Part shown: one piece after another, positions 34,263-45,310 of the stretch
Layout: each line of letters starts with the position of its first letter
Numbering within the stretch: the stretch's first letter is position 1
DNA from: Lagopus muta
Taxonomy: Eukaryota > Chordata > Aves > Galliformes > Phasianidae
Direction of reading: 5' to 3'
NCBI RefSeq assembly: GCF_023343835.1
Contig: NC_064449.1
Span: 1-64,000 of the forward strand
DNA: 64,000 nt
Program-made: the position numbers and the translations under genes
The notes under the pieces: model-generated
What the model was told of the DNA's origin: nothing
The model's input: only the letters and a program-made list of their open reading frames with translations
Database searches by the model: none

Positions 34263-35049
34263 AAAAGAGAAAAAGACACGGTGCTATAGGGAAACATTCC
34301 TGTCCTTGTGGCCCCTTTGGCCAGTTCCCAGCTCCCCAGACTGAGATGTACGGCTGCAGCTCACCACATGGCTTCTTTGGGACATCTCTTGGGGGGGTTT
34401 GTGGAGGGGCTCCAGGGGCTGGGGAGAGCTGTGGGGAGGGATATAGTGGGCTGGGGGAGGATATAGGAGAATGTGGTTGTACAGATGTCTGTAAAAACAA
34501 AAGGAAAAAAAAGGAAAAAAGACGAAAAAAAGCCAAGTAAAAAGTGAAGAATAAGAGCTAAGATAAGAGTGGCTGGCAGGAAATATGGAGAGAGCAATGC
34601 ACAGCATTGCGAAGGAAAGCCAGGCAAGAGTAGCAGCAAAAAGCAGGAGAATCCAGATGAATTCCGTGAAGAGCAGGAGAGGTAACTTGGGCATAAGGCA
34701 AGGGGGAAGGGGATGGGAGGGGACGGGAGGGGAGGGGAGAGTGGGTGGGGTGGGGAGAGTTGAAGGGGAAATGTGGCTGAAGAAGCTTTAGTGTGAGATG
34801 CAGCAGGGATTTCCCAGTACGTAAGGGTGTGTGCCCTTCCGAGCGGTCCCAGCGGCGTGTTGCACATGGCCTGGAGAGAGCATTTGGAAAGCTGTCCAGT
34901 GCCAGGCTCCAGGTCGCCCTGGCTGTTCTGCAGCCTTGGCGATCACGGCCCGAGTCTCCCATCGCCTTACCTGAGCCTTCCCCAGTCCCTTTGGGAAAAG
35001 GAGATCTCTACATGCCATGGGAACGTGTCTCACCTGTTCTGGATTCTAG
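34263..35049. other. No gene; G-rich tract near 34700-34780
   Basis: 34695-34760 has runs of GGGG or GGG every few bases (gggaggggacgggagggg), a candidate G-quadruplex. The segment from 34863 resembles 35757 onward (acatggcctggagagagc versus acatggccaggagagagt), so it belongs to the local duplicated units. Confidence 0.5.
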
Positions 35050-38000
35050 ATGATGGCGCTGATGCTCCTTATCCCGAGGATTGGGTGGATACTGCTTTTG
35101 TGCCTCAGGGGAAACCCAGAGGTAAGTTGTGAGTGTCCTCGAAGGCAGGAAAAATTAGTGGTGTCGTAGTTTATGCAGGTACTTAAGAGCCTCCAAAGGT
35201 CTTTCAAGTCTCTTTGTGCCTTAAAGGCCCTGTTCTGTACACGGAACAGTCCTGAGTATTTCTTTACTTGGCAAACTGTCCCATTTCAGTGGGAAAGCAG
35301 CCCTTGCCACTCTTTGGAGGAGAGAAGCTCTACGTTTGCCGTTTGGGCCATGTCTTTCCCCGACCCGCTGCCAGTCCTCACAGGTCACTGCAGAAAGAGC
35401 AGGCACCAAGGTGCAGTGGGAGCTGTCCTCACCTGTGTCTGATCACAGCTGTGCCTGCAGGTCCTCTCGGTGAAGTACCAAAGCGGAGTCCTGTTGCTGA
35501 GCCTGGGCTGGATGCCAAAGGTGAGTCAGCAGCCTTCATCTGTGGCTCTCTGCTCGTATGTGGCTGCAGTAGTTCAGGCAGGGTTCGGCTTTTCACTGCC
35601 CAGTGATTTCTACTCCATGAGAAGCCTAGGTAGTCCCTGTTTTGTGTGTGCTGCGTGCTCCCAATGTCCTGTTGGCTTTGTCTCTGTACATCACAGATCT
35701 CTCCAGTAAGAAAACCCAAATGTTCTTCCATGCTGCCGCTGAGGATTTTTTCACATGGCCAGGAGAGAGTATGGGGAAAGCTGCTGAGCGCCAGCCAACT
35801 GCCCACCTGGCAGATGTGCAACTTGCATAACTCTGCTACGCAGCTGTGTAGATGGCAGCGTGTGATGGAAAGTTCTCAGCCTGTGGGTGCAGAAGTGCCT
35901 ACAGGGAAGGCCGGGCAAAAATCCTTGGCTGCCTCCCATGCTGGAGCCCCACAGGTGTGGGATGAACTGGGATGGCGTGGGATTGGGCTGGTATGGGGCT
36001 GGGTTGTGCTGGGATCGGGCTGGAATGTGCTGGGATGGACCTAGGATGGACCTAGGCTATGCTGGGATGTGCTTGAATGGTGCTGGAATGTGCTGGGATG
36101 GTCCTGGTTGTGCAGGGATGGTGTGGGATGATGCTGGGATGGGGCTGGGATGTTGCTGGGATAGGGCTGGGATGGTGCTGGGATGGGGCTGGGATGGTAC
36201 TGGGATGGGGCTGGCATGTGCTGGGATGGTGTGGAATTGTGATGTGATTTTGCTGGGATGGTGCTCAGATATACTGGGATGTGCTGGGATGTGGCTGGGA
36301 TGCTCCTGGGATGTGGCTGGGACGCTCCTGGAATGGGCTGGGACTCTCCTGGGATGGGCTGGGATGATGCTGGGATCGTGCTGGGATGTGCTGGCATGTG
36401 CTGGGATGATGTGGGCTTGTGATGGGATTTTGCTGGGACATGCTGGGATGATGTGCGATGGCTCTGCAATGGTGCTGGGATGGTGCTGGGTTGTGCCTGG
36501 ATGGGGCTGGGACGTGCTGGGACGTGCTGGGATGTGCTGGGATGGTGCTGGGATGGTGCTGGCATGTGCTGGGATGTTGTGGGAATGTTCTGGGATGGTG
36601 TGGGATTGTGATTTGATTTTGCTGGGATGGTGCTCAGATATACTGGGATGTGCTGGGATGTGGCTGGGACGGTCCTGGGATGGGATGGGACGGGACGATG
36701 CTGGGATGGTGCTGGGATGTTGTGGGATGCAGCAGCTGGGATGAGATGTGCTGGGATCATCCTTGGACATGGTTGGGTGTTGTGGGATGGTGCTGAGATG
36801 GTGCTGGGATGTGCTGGGATGGGGCTGGGAAGTGCTGAGATGTTTTGGGATTGTGCGGGGTTGTGCAGGGATGGTGTGGGATGATGCTGGGATGTGCTTT
36901 GCAGTGCTGGGATGTGCTGGGACGTGCTGGGATCTGCTGGGATGTTCTGGGATGGTGCTGGGAAGGTATGTGATGGTTGTGCCGGGATGGGGTTGGTGAG
37001 GCGCTGGGATGTTGTGGGATGGTGCTGGGATGTGCTGGGATGGTGAGGGATGCAGCTGGGATGGTTCTGGGTTGTACTGGGATGTGCTGGGATGTTGTGG
37101 GATGCAGCGGCTGGGTATGAGATGCTGCTGGGATGTGCTGGGATGGTTCTGGGATATGCTGGGATTTGGTGGGCTGGTGCTGGGATGTCCTGGAAAGGTG
37201 CTGGGTTGTGCTGGGGTAGTGCTGGGATGGGGCTTGGATGTGCTGGGATGTGCTGGAATGGTTTGGAATCTGGTGGGACGTGCTGGGTTGTGCTGGGATG
37301 GGGTGGGACGGGCTGGGATGTTGTGGGATGGTGCTGGGATGTGCTGCGAAGTGGTGGGATGTTCTCGGATGCTGCGGTTGGGATGAGATATACTGGGATG
37401 TGCTGGGATCATCCTTGGACATGCTGGGGTGTTGTGGGATGGTGTGAATGGTGCTGGGATGTGCTGGGAAGTGGTGGGATGTTCTAGGGTGCAGCTGCTG
37501 GGATGAGATGTGCTGGGATGTGCTGGGATCATCCTTGAACATGCTGGGGTGTTGTGGGATGGTGTTGGGATGATGTGGGACGGTGCTTGGACTTGCTGGG
37601 ATGTTGTGGGATGGTGCTGGTGTGTGCTGGGATGGTGCTGGGATGTTCTGTCATGGTGTGGGATGTGCTTTAGTGGTGCTTAGATGGTGCTGGGATGCTG
37701 AGCACCAGCCAGCTGCCCACCTGGCAGATGTGCAACTTGCATAACTCTGCTATGCAGCTGCGTAGATGGCAGCGTGTGATGGAAAGTTCTCCTCAGCCTT
37801 TGGGTGCAGAAGTGCCTGCAGGGAAGGCCGGGCAAAAATCCTTGGCTGCCTCCCATGCTGGAGCCCCACAGGCGTCCCAGGGGTGGCTGTTGTCTTTGTT
37901 GACTTCACCAAAAAGACCATTCGGTTCAATCCTTTGTTTGTCTGAAATGTATTTTCATGCTGTTTAGGTCCTGAGAGACGGAAAGAGGCATGGAGAATTG

Positions 38001-38063
38001 GAGAATATCCGCAGAGGCTCTGCCATGTCCTGAAGAAAATGGTGAAGGAGAAGGCAGCACAGG
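35050..38063 (+). CDS. Three phase-1 exons of an unrecognised gene
   Basis: Exons 35050-35121 (acceptor ttctag, donor GTAAGT), 35461-35520 (acceptor tgcctgcag, donor GTGAGT) and 37968-38063 (acceptor tgtttag, donor GTGGGT) are 72, 60 and 96 bases. Each starts and ends in phase 1, so they join in one frame: DDGADAPYPEDWVDTAFVPQ, then GPLGEVPKRSPVAEPGLDAK, then GPERRKEAWRIGEYPQRLCH and VLKKMVKEKAAQ. Such symmetric exons can be added or skipped without changing frame. The second intron contains the first decamer array; the next intron would contain the second. No start, stop or family is recognised, and further exons must lie outside what I can see. The consistent phase is the main support. Confidence 0.45.
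35783..35955 (+). repeat. ~175-bp direct repeat, copy 1 (left border of array I)
   Basis: Nearly the same as 37697-37872 (about ten differences including a 3-bp insertion). It runs from 'gctgagcgccagcca' to 'gagccccacagg' and ends where the decamer array begins. Confidence 0.9.
35956..37696. repeat. Decamer minisatellite array I
   Basis: 1.74 kb of degenerate head-to-tail 10- to 11-bp units close to GTGCTGGGAT, often as GGTGCTGGGAT or with GGGG insertions. G-rich on the plus strand. Because 10 is not a multiple of 3, each strand reads through a 10-codon cycle, and the consensus has no stop in any of six frames. This explains the 491-codon minus-strand frame 36057-37532 (STSQHIPAHP-like) and the 285-codon plus-strand frame. 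I do not call these proteins. Confidence 0.95.
37697..37872 (+). repeat. ~175-bp direct repeat, copy 2 (right border of array I)
   Basis: Second copy of 35783-35955, starting exactly where array I ends. Downstream of the copy the two flanks differ. Confidence 0.9.
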
Positions 38064-38117
38064 GTGGGTGTCTTTCTGTCTGTTCACTGAAAGACTGGGG
38101 AAGCTGATTTTCTAGAT

Positions 38118-40625
38118 AGATACATGGATGGGATACAGGTGCTGGGATGTTCTGGGATGGTGCTTGGATGTGCTGGGATGTGCTTGAATGGTGCTGGAAT
38201 GTGCTGGGATGGTTCTGGGATGGTGCAGGGATGGTATGGGATGGTGTGAGATGATGCTGTGATTTGATGGGGTGGTGCTGGGATGTGCTGGGATGTGCTG
38301 GGATGTTCTGGGATGGTGCAGGAAAGGTGTAGGATGGTTCAGGGATATGCTGGGATGTCCTGAGATGGTGCTGGGATGTCCTTGGATGGTGCCGGTATGC
38401 GGCTGGGATGTGCTAGGATGGTGTGGGAATGTGTTGGGATGGTTCTGGGATGTGCTGGGAAGGTGTGGGATGGTTCTGGGATATGCTGGGATGTGCTGGG
38501 ATGGTGCTGGGATGTCCTTGGATGGTTCTGGTATGGGGCTGGCATGTGCTGGGATGGTGCTGGGACTTACTGGGTTGTGCTGGGATGGTGCTGGTTTGTG
38601 CAGGGATGGTTTGGGATGATACTGGGATGTGCTGGGATGGTGTGGGATGAACTGGGATGGCATTGGATTGTGCTGGTATGGGGCTGGGATGTACTTGGAT
38701 CGGGCTGGAATGTGCTGGGATGCTCTGGGATGGTCTGGGATGGACCTGGGCTATGCTGGGATGTGCTTGAATGGTGCTGGAACGTGCTGGGATGGTCCTG
38801 GTTGTGCAGGGATGGTGTGGGATGATGCTGGGATGGGGCTGGGCTGTTGCTGGCGTGTGCTGGGATGGTGTGGTAATGTGTTGGGATGTTGCTGGGATGG
38901 TGTGGGATTGTGATGTGAATTTGCTGGGGTGTTGCTCAGATATACGGGGATGTGCTGGGATGTACTGGGAAGTTCTGGGTTGGGGCTGGAATGTGCTGGG
39001 ACATACTGGGATGTGCTGCGAAGTGGTGGGATGTTCTGGGATGCAGCGGCTGGGATGAGATGTGCTGGGATGTACTGGGAAGTTCTGGGTTGGGGCTGGA
39101 ATGTGCTGGGATATACTGGGATGTTCTGGGATGGTGCTGGGATGGTGCTGGGATATTCTGGGATGGTGCTAGGAGGTTCTGGGATGTGCATGTGCTGGGG
39201 TGGTGTATGATTTTGTTGGGATGTGCAGGAGTTGTGCTGGGACGTTATTGGTATGTGCTGGAGTGATGCTGAGATGTTCTGGGATGGTGCTGTTATGTGC
39301 TGGCATGGTGCAGGGATGGTACTGGAGTGTGCTGGGACAGTGCTGAGATGTTCTGGGATGGTACTGGTATCTGCTGGGATGGTGCTGGTATGTGCTGAGA
39401 TTGATGGGATAATATTGGAATGTGCTGAAGTGGTGCTGGGATGTCTTGGGACGGCATTTGTATGTGCAGGGATGTGCTGGAACGCTGTTGGGAGATGCTG
39501 GGATGGTGCTGGGACAGTGCTGGGATGGTGTCTGATGGTTCTGGAATGGTGTGGGATGGTGCTGGTGTAGTGCTGGGATGTGCTGGGATGTGCTTGGATG
39601 TGTTGGTATGGAATGTTAGGTTAGTAGTGGCATATGCTGGGGTTTTGCTGGGATGGTAATGGAATGCGCTGGGATGTGTTTGGAAGGTGCTTAGATCGGG
39701 CTGGGATTGTGCTGACATGCTCTGGGGTGGTACTGGTATGTGCTGGGATGGTAGCAGTATACGCTGAGATGGTGCTGGGATGGTGCTGGGATGGAAATGG
39801 CATGTGCTGGGATGGTGCTGGGGTGTTTTGGGACAGTATTTGTATGTGCTGGGATGGTGCTGGGGTGTTTTGGGACAGTATTTGTATGTGCTGGGATGTG
39901 CTGGGTGTGCAGGGATAGTGCTGGGATGAGCTGTGATGGTGCTGGTGTGCGGTGGGACGTGCTGGGATGGTGTGGGTTAGTGTGGGATGTGCTGGAATGC
40001 GCTTGGATAGTGTGTGTTGTGCTGGGATGTGCTGGGTTGTGCTGGGATGGTTCTGGATGGTCCTGGGATGCTACTCAGATGTGCTGGGTATATAGATAGA
40101 TAGTACTAGTACTAGTAGATACCTAGTATCTAGTAGATACTAGTATCTAGTAGATACTAGATAGTACTGGTATATACGGGGGTGGTGCTGGGATGGTACT
40201 TGTGTGTACTGGGATGGTGTGGGTTGGTGTCCAATGGTACTGGTATTGTGTGGGGTGGTGCTTGGAGGTGCTGGGATTGTGCTGGGATGTGCTGGAGTGG
40301 TGCTGGTTTGGTACTCGTTTGAGCTGGGATGGTTCTGAGATGATCTGGGATGGTACTGTTATGTGCTGGGATGGCGTAGGTTGGTGTCCGTTGGTATTAG
40401 GATGGTGCTGGTGTGGTGCTGCTGTGGTGCTGGGATGTGCTGGGATGTGCCTGGATATGCTGGTATGGTGCTGGGATAGTACTGGTATATACTGGGGTGG
40501 TGCTGGGGTGGTAATGGAATGTGCTGGGATGGTGCTGGGATGTTATGGGATGGTGCTGGGAATGTGCTGGAATGTGCTTGGAAGGTGCATAGATGGGGCT
40601 GGGATTGTGCTGCCATGTTCTGGGA
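38118..40625. repeat. Decamer minisatellite array II
   Basis: 2.5 kb of the same GTGCTGGGAT-type unit as array I, with more GGTGCTGG and GGTACTGG variants toward its right end. It ends where a minus-strand CR1 begins. Confidence 0.95.
40085..40175. repeat. CTAGTA-rich palindromic island inside array II
   Basis: Starting with GATA repeats, this AT-rich block is built of 'tagtactagtac' and 'agtagatactagtatctag', each self-complementary. It could fold into a cruciform. The decamer array resumes on both sides. Confidence 0.9.
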
Positions 40626-41325
40626 TCTCCTCTTCTCCAGACTGAACAATCCCAGCTCCCTCAGCCGCTCCTCATAAGATTTGTGCTCCAGACCCCTCAC
40701 CAGTTTCATTGCCCTTCTCTGGACACATTCCAGTGCCTCAATGTCTTTCCTGTAGTGAGGGGCCCAAAACTGAACACAGTACTTGAGGTGCGGCCTCACC
40801 AGAGCTGAGTACAGGGGATGATCGCCTCCCTGCTCCTGCTGGCCACACCATTTCTAATGCAGGCCAGGATGCCGTTGGCCCTCTTGGCCACCTGGGCACA
40901 CTGTCGGCTCACGTTCAGCTGAGCATCAACCAACACCCCCAGGTCCCTTTCATCTTCACTCTCATCCAGCCACTCGTCCCCAAGCCTATAACGCTGCATG
41001 GGGTTATTGTGCCCAAAGTGCAGGACCTGACACTTGGCCTTGTTGAACCTCATCCCATTCACCTCAGCCCAGCAGTCCAGCCTGTCTAAATCCCTCTGAA
41101 GGGCCTCCCTCCCCTCAGGCAGATCCACACCACCTCCCAGCTTGGTGTCATCTGCAAATTTACTGAGGGTGCACTCAATGCCCTCATCTAGGTCTTCAAT
41201 AAAGATATTGAACAAGATGGGCCCCAGTACTGAGCCCTGGGGGACACCACTTGAAACAGGTTGCTAGCTGGACTTCACTCCATTCACCACGACACTCGGG
41301 GCATGGCCCTCAGCCAATTTCTTAC
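40626..41325 (-). mobile_element. CR1: CR1 LINE, RT C-terminal half
   Basis: The minus strand reads [20 protein letters not shown] followed by [12 protein letters not shown] (the CR1 FADD motif), then [20 protein letters not shown] and [15 protein letters not shown]. It is 5'-truncated near 41325 and lacks the 3' tail at 40626. Confidence 0.9.
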
Positions 41326-41565
41326 CCAAAATAGGGCATACCTGTCCAGGCCACGGGCAGCCAGTTTCCCCAGAAGAAACATACAGGACTCAGCTTGTCC
41401 AACTCATCTAATACACTGAGTTGAAGGGAATGGCATTCAGGGTAATGGGTGTGGTTGGAACACACTGGGGACTTGGGCAATGACGGACCAGTGTTGAGGA
41501 TGGGGATTGTGGGGGCACACTGTGGGCACTGGGACTGGCCTGACACACCAGAAGGCTGTGCTACC
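41326..41565. other. No feature recognised
   Basis: Short gap between two CR1 copies; nothing assigned. Confidence 0.5.
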
Positions 41566-42330
41566 ATTCAACAAGACGTGGACAGGCTGGAGAGTTGGGC
41601 AAGAGGAACCTGATGAGATTTTAAAAAAGCAAGTGTAGAGTCTTGCATCTGGGGAGGAATAACCATATGCAACAGAACAGATTAGGGAATGACCTCCTGG
41701 GGAGGAGCTCTGCAGCGAAGGCCCTGAGGGTCCTGCTGAACAACAGCTTGGTCATGAGTCAGCAGTGTGCCCTTGTGGCCTAAAAGACAAATGGGATCCT
41801 GGGATGCACTAGAAAGAGCATGGCCAGCAGGTCGACGGAGGTGATCCTTCCCCTCTACTCTGCCATAGTGAGGCCACATTTAGAATACTGTGTCCAGTTC
41901 TGGGCTCCCCAGTTCAAACCAGACAGGGATCTCCTAAAAGGAGTCCAGCGGAGGGCCACAGAGATGATAAAGGGCTTGGGGAATCTCCCTTGTGAAGAAT
42001 GGCTGAGTAACCTGAGTTTATTCAGCCTGGGGAAAGGAAGACTAAGGAGGCATCTGATTAATGTTTTTAAATATCTAAAGGGAGGTGGGAGGCAAATGGA
42101 TGAGGCTAGGCTCTTCTCAATGATGTATAGTGATAGGACAAGGAACAACGGCCAAAAATTTGAATATATGAAGTTCTAGACAAAGATGCAGAAGGACTTC
42201 TTTACAGTAAGAGTGATGGAGCACTGGAAGAGGTTGCTCAGAGAGGTTGTGGAGTCTCTTTTTATGGAGCTATTCAATAACTGTCTGGACGCCTACTGTG
42301 TGATCTATTTATTGGGGGGTTGGACAAATA
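41566..42330 (+). mobile_element. CR1: CR1 LINE, 3' fragment (older subfamily)
   Basis: The plus-strand frame 41820-42179 reads [40 protein letters not shown] and LFSLGKGRLRRHLINVFKYL; 'FFTVRVMEHWKRLLREVVES' continues it after a break. More diverged than the next copy. Confidence 0.87.
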
Positions 42331-44793
42331 TTGGTTGCTGGGAAAACCACACGGCGAGCTGCAAGAGCTCCAGAAGGCTCTTGGAATCCATTGATGATAG
42401 CTTTCTGGTTCAGGTATTGGACAGACTGACCAGAGGTGAAGCGTTGCTGGACCTGCTGCTCACCAATTCCGAGGAGATCATCAAAGGCGTCAAGGTTGGA
42501 GGCTGCCTGGGCTCCAGCGACCACGCCCTGGTTGAGTTTGTGATCTCAAGCAATGTGGGCCTGGCAAAGAGCAGGACCAGGACACTGAACTTCAGAAGAG
42601 CAGACTTCAAACTACTCAATGGATTGCTGGCCAAGATCCCCTGGCGCGCTGCCCTCAAAGACAAGGATGTTTAGGAGAGCTGGCAGCTCTTCAAAGATGC
42701 CCTCCTGGAAGCACAAGAGGTCTCCATTCCTCTGAATAAGAAAGTGGGCAGGCGAGGTAGGAAACCGGCATGGCTCAGCAAGGACCTGCTGAGAGAACTG
42801 AGGGCGAAGAAAGGGGTGTACAAGCTCTGGAAACAAGGCTGTGTCACCTGGGAAGAGTACAGGAATGCTGTCCGGACTTGCAGACGTGGGATCAGGGAAG
42901 CCAAGGCGCAGGCAGAACTGAACTTGGCAAGGGACGTGAAAAACAATAAGAAAACCTTCTACAGGTACATTGCCCAGAAGAGACAGGCCAAAACGGGCGT
43001 ACCTACTTTGGTTAATTTAAAAGGAGAACTGGCTTCAACAGATGAAGAGAAAGCTGAGGTGCTGAATGAGTTCTTCACCTCGGTCTTCACTGGTGGCCAG
43101 GATTCTAGTCTTTTTCACGTCCCTGAACCCTGCATCACCAAACCTCTATGTGGGGACCAAGGAGGTAAATCCATCCCCACTGTAAGGGCAGAGCAAGTCC
43201 GAGAGTGCCTCCTTAGACTGAATGAATACAAGTCTATGGGGCCGGATGGCGTGCATCCCAGGGTCCTGAAGGAGCTGGCTGAGGTGGTTGCCGAGCTGCT
43301 CTCCATCATATTTGAGAAGTCGTGGCTGTCAGGTGAGGTCCCGGACGACTGGAGGAAGGGTCACGTCACTCCCATATACAAGAAGGGGAGCAGGGAGGAC
43401 CCGGGGAACTACAGGCCGGTGAGTCTCACCTCCGTGCCTGGGAAGATCATGGAACAGATCCTCCTGGACAACATGCTCGGTCACATAAAGAACGAGCATG
43501 TGATCCAAGACAGCCAGCACGGCTTCACCAAAGGAAGGTCATGCCTAACTAATCTTGTGGCCTTCTATGATGGAGTGACGGCATTGGTGGACGAAGGGAA
43601 GGCGACCGATGTCATTTACCTGGACCTGAGCAAGGCCTTTGACATGGTCCCCCACCACATCCTCATCTCCAAATTGGAGGGAAGTGGATTTGATGGGTGG
43701 ACGACCCGATGGATAAGCAATTGGTTGAAAGGCCGCAGACAGAGGGTGGTGGTCAATGGCTCTATGTCCAGGTGGAGGCCGGTAACAAGTGGTGTCCCCC
43801 AAGGGTCTGTCTTGGGACCGGTGCTCTTTAACATCTTTATTAATGACATTGATGAGGGAATTGAGTGCACCCTCAGCAAGTTTGCTGACGACACCAAGCT
43901 GAGTGGTGCAGTTCATACGGTGGAAGGAAGGGATGCCATTCAGAGGGACCTCGACAGGCTGGAGGGCTGGGCTCGGGTGAACCTGATGAGGTTCAACACG
44001 GCAAAGTGCAGGGTTTTGCATTTGGGCCGGAAGAACCCCAGGCACCTGTACAGGCTGGGAGGAGCGGTCCTTGAGAGCAGCTCGGCAGAGAAGGACCTGG
44101 GGGTCCTGATGGACGAGAGACTGAATATGAGCTAGCAGTGCGCTCTGGCAGCTCGAAAGGCAAATGGGATCCTGGGCTCCATCAGGAGAGGGGTGGCCAG
44201 CAGGGACAGGGAGGTGATTGTCCCTCTCTACTCGGCTCTTGTGAGGCCCCATCTGGAGTACTGTGTCCAGGTGTGGAGCCCTCAGTACAAGAAAGACATT
44301 GAGATTTTGGAAAGGGTCCAGAGGAGGGCGACTAAGGTGATCAGGGGGCTGGAGCACCTCCCCTATGAGGACAGGCTGAGGGAGTTGGGCTTGTTCAGTC
44401 TGGAGAAGAGAAGGCTGCGGGGTGACCTCATTGCAGCCTATCAATACCTGAAGGGAACCTACACCCAGGAGGGGAGTAAACTCTTCAAAAGGGCTGACAA
44501 CAGCAGGACTAGGGGAAATGGTTTTAAGTTGAAGGAGGGAAGATTTAGGTTGGATGTTAGGGGGAAGTTCTTTACTAGGAGAGTGGTTAGGCCCTGGAAC
44601 GGGCTGCCCAGGGAGGTTGTGGATGCCCCGTCCTTGGACGTGTTTAAGGCCAGGTTGGACGGGGTCCTGGGCAACCTGATCTGAATGTGTATGTTTGGTG
44701 GCCCTGCTAGGCAGGGGGGTTGGAACTACATGATCCTTGGGGTCCCTTCCAACTCGGGTGATTCTGTGATTCTGTGATTCTGTGATTCTGTGA
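42331..44793 (+). mobile_element. CR1: CR1 LINE with nearly intact ORF2 (5'-truncated)
   Basis: CR1 ORF2 encodes an AP-endonuclease and a reverse transcriptase. One reading frame runs from about 42330 to 44684 without a frameshift and with only two stops, TAG at 42672-42674 and TAG at 44133-44135. In order: the end of the endonuclease (DRLTRGEALLDLLLTNSEEI), linker ([20 protein letters not shown]), RT motifs ([75 protein letters not shown]), the FADD catalytic pair at 43881-43892, and the C-terminal domain to GVLGNLI. The 3' tail is (ATTCTGTG)n at 44757-44793. The N-terminal endonuclease and ORF1 are missing. It appears to be one of the youngest CR1 copies here. Confidence 0.95.
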
Positions 44794-44834
44794 CACTTGA
44801 GGTCCCTTCAAGCCCCTGTAATTCTGTGATTCGC
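44794..44834 (+). mobile_element. CR1: CR1 3' tail scrap
   Basis: A second, short CR1 end ('ggtcccttcaagcccctgta' plus ATTCTGTGATTC) directly after the tail of the preceding copy. Confidence 0.6.
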
Positions 44835-45310
44835 TTAGGTTGCCCCTGCTCTTCCCTGATGTTTCCCTTTTCCTTCACTGTGTTGCCATATGTGTTCTCC
44901 TAGGTTTCCTCTTGCCTTCCACTAGGTTTCCCCCTGAAGTCCTTTAGGTTTCCCATTGACTGTCTATTACCTTCCCACTGTGTTCCCTTTGCCTTTCCTT
45001 AGGTTTCCCTTTATTTTCCACTATGTTTCCCATTTCCCTTCTCGTAAGTTGCATCTTGCCTTGCAGTAGTTTGCCTTTGTCTTCCCCTTGCTTTCCAGTC
45101 GGTGATCACTTTCCTTTTCCTAGGTTTCCCCTTGCTTTCCCTTTGCCTTCCCCTGCACTGCCTCTTGTCTTCTCCTAGGTTTACCCATGCACTACCCAGT
45201 GTGTCCCTTTTCTTCCCCTAGGTTGTCTTTTGCCTTCCCCTAGATGTTCCCTTTAATTCCTATAGATTTCCCCTTCACTGGTCCATTGATTTCCCATTTT
45301 ATTCCCCTTG
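44835..45310. repeat. Pyrimidine-rich minisatellite (CCTAGGTTTCCC units)
   Basis: Degenerate units of about 25-35 bp around 'cctaggtttccccttgcctt', with the CCTAGG or TTAGG step recurring roughly a dozen times. The top strand is overwhelmingly C and T. Confidence 0.8.

Noticed and set aside
35887-36744. A 285-codon plus-strand frame rich in Trp, Gly and Met
   Set aside because: Same cause as above; it overlaps the minus-strand frame and the array border.
36057-37532. A 491-codon minus-strand frame rich in Ser, Pro, His and Gln
   Set aside because: It is the reading of a 10-bp minisatellite whose consensus has no stop in any frame; length alone is no evidence of coding.
43545-44444. A 299-codon minus-strand frame
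   Set aside because: Antisense shadow of the CR1 reverse transcriptase.
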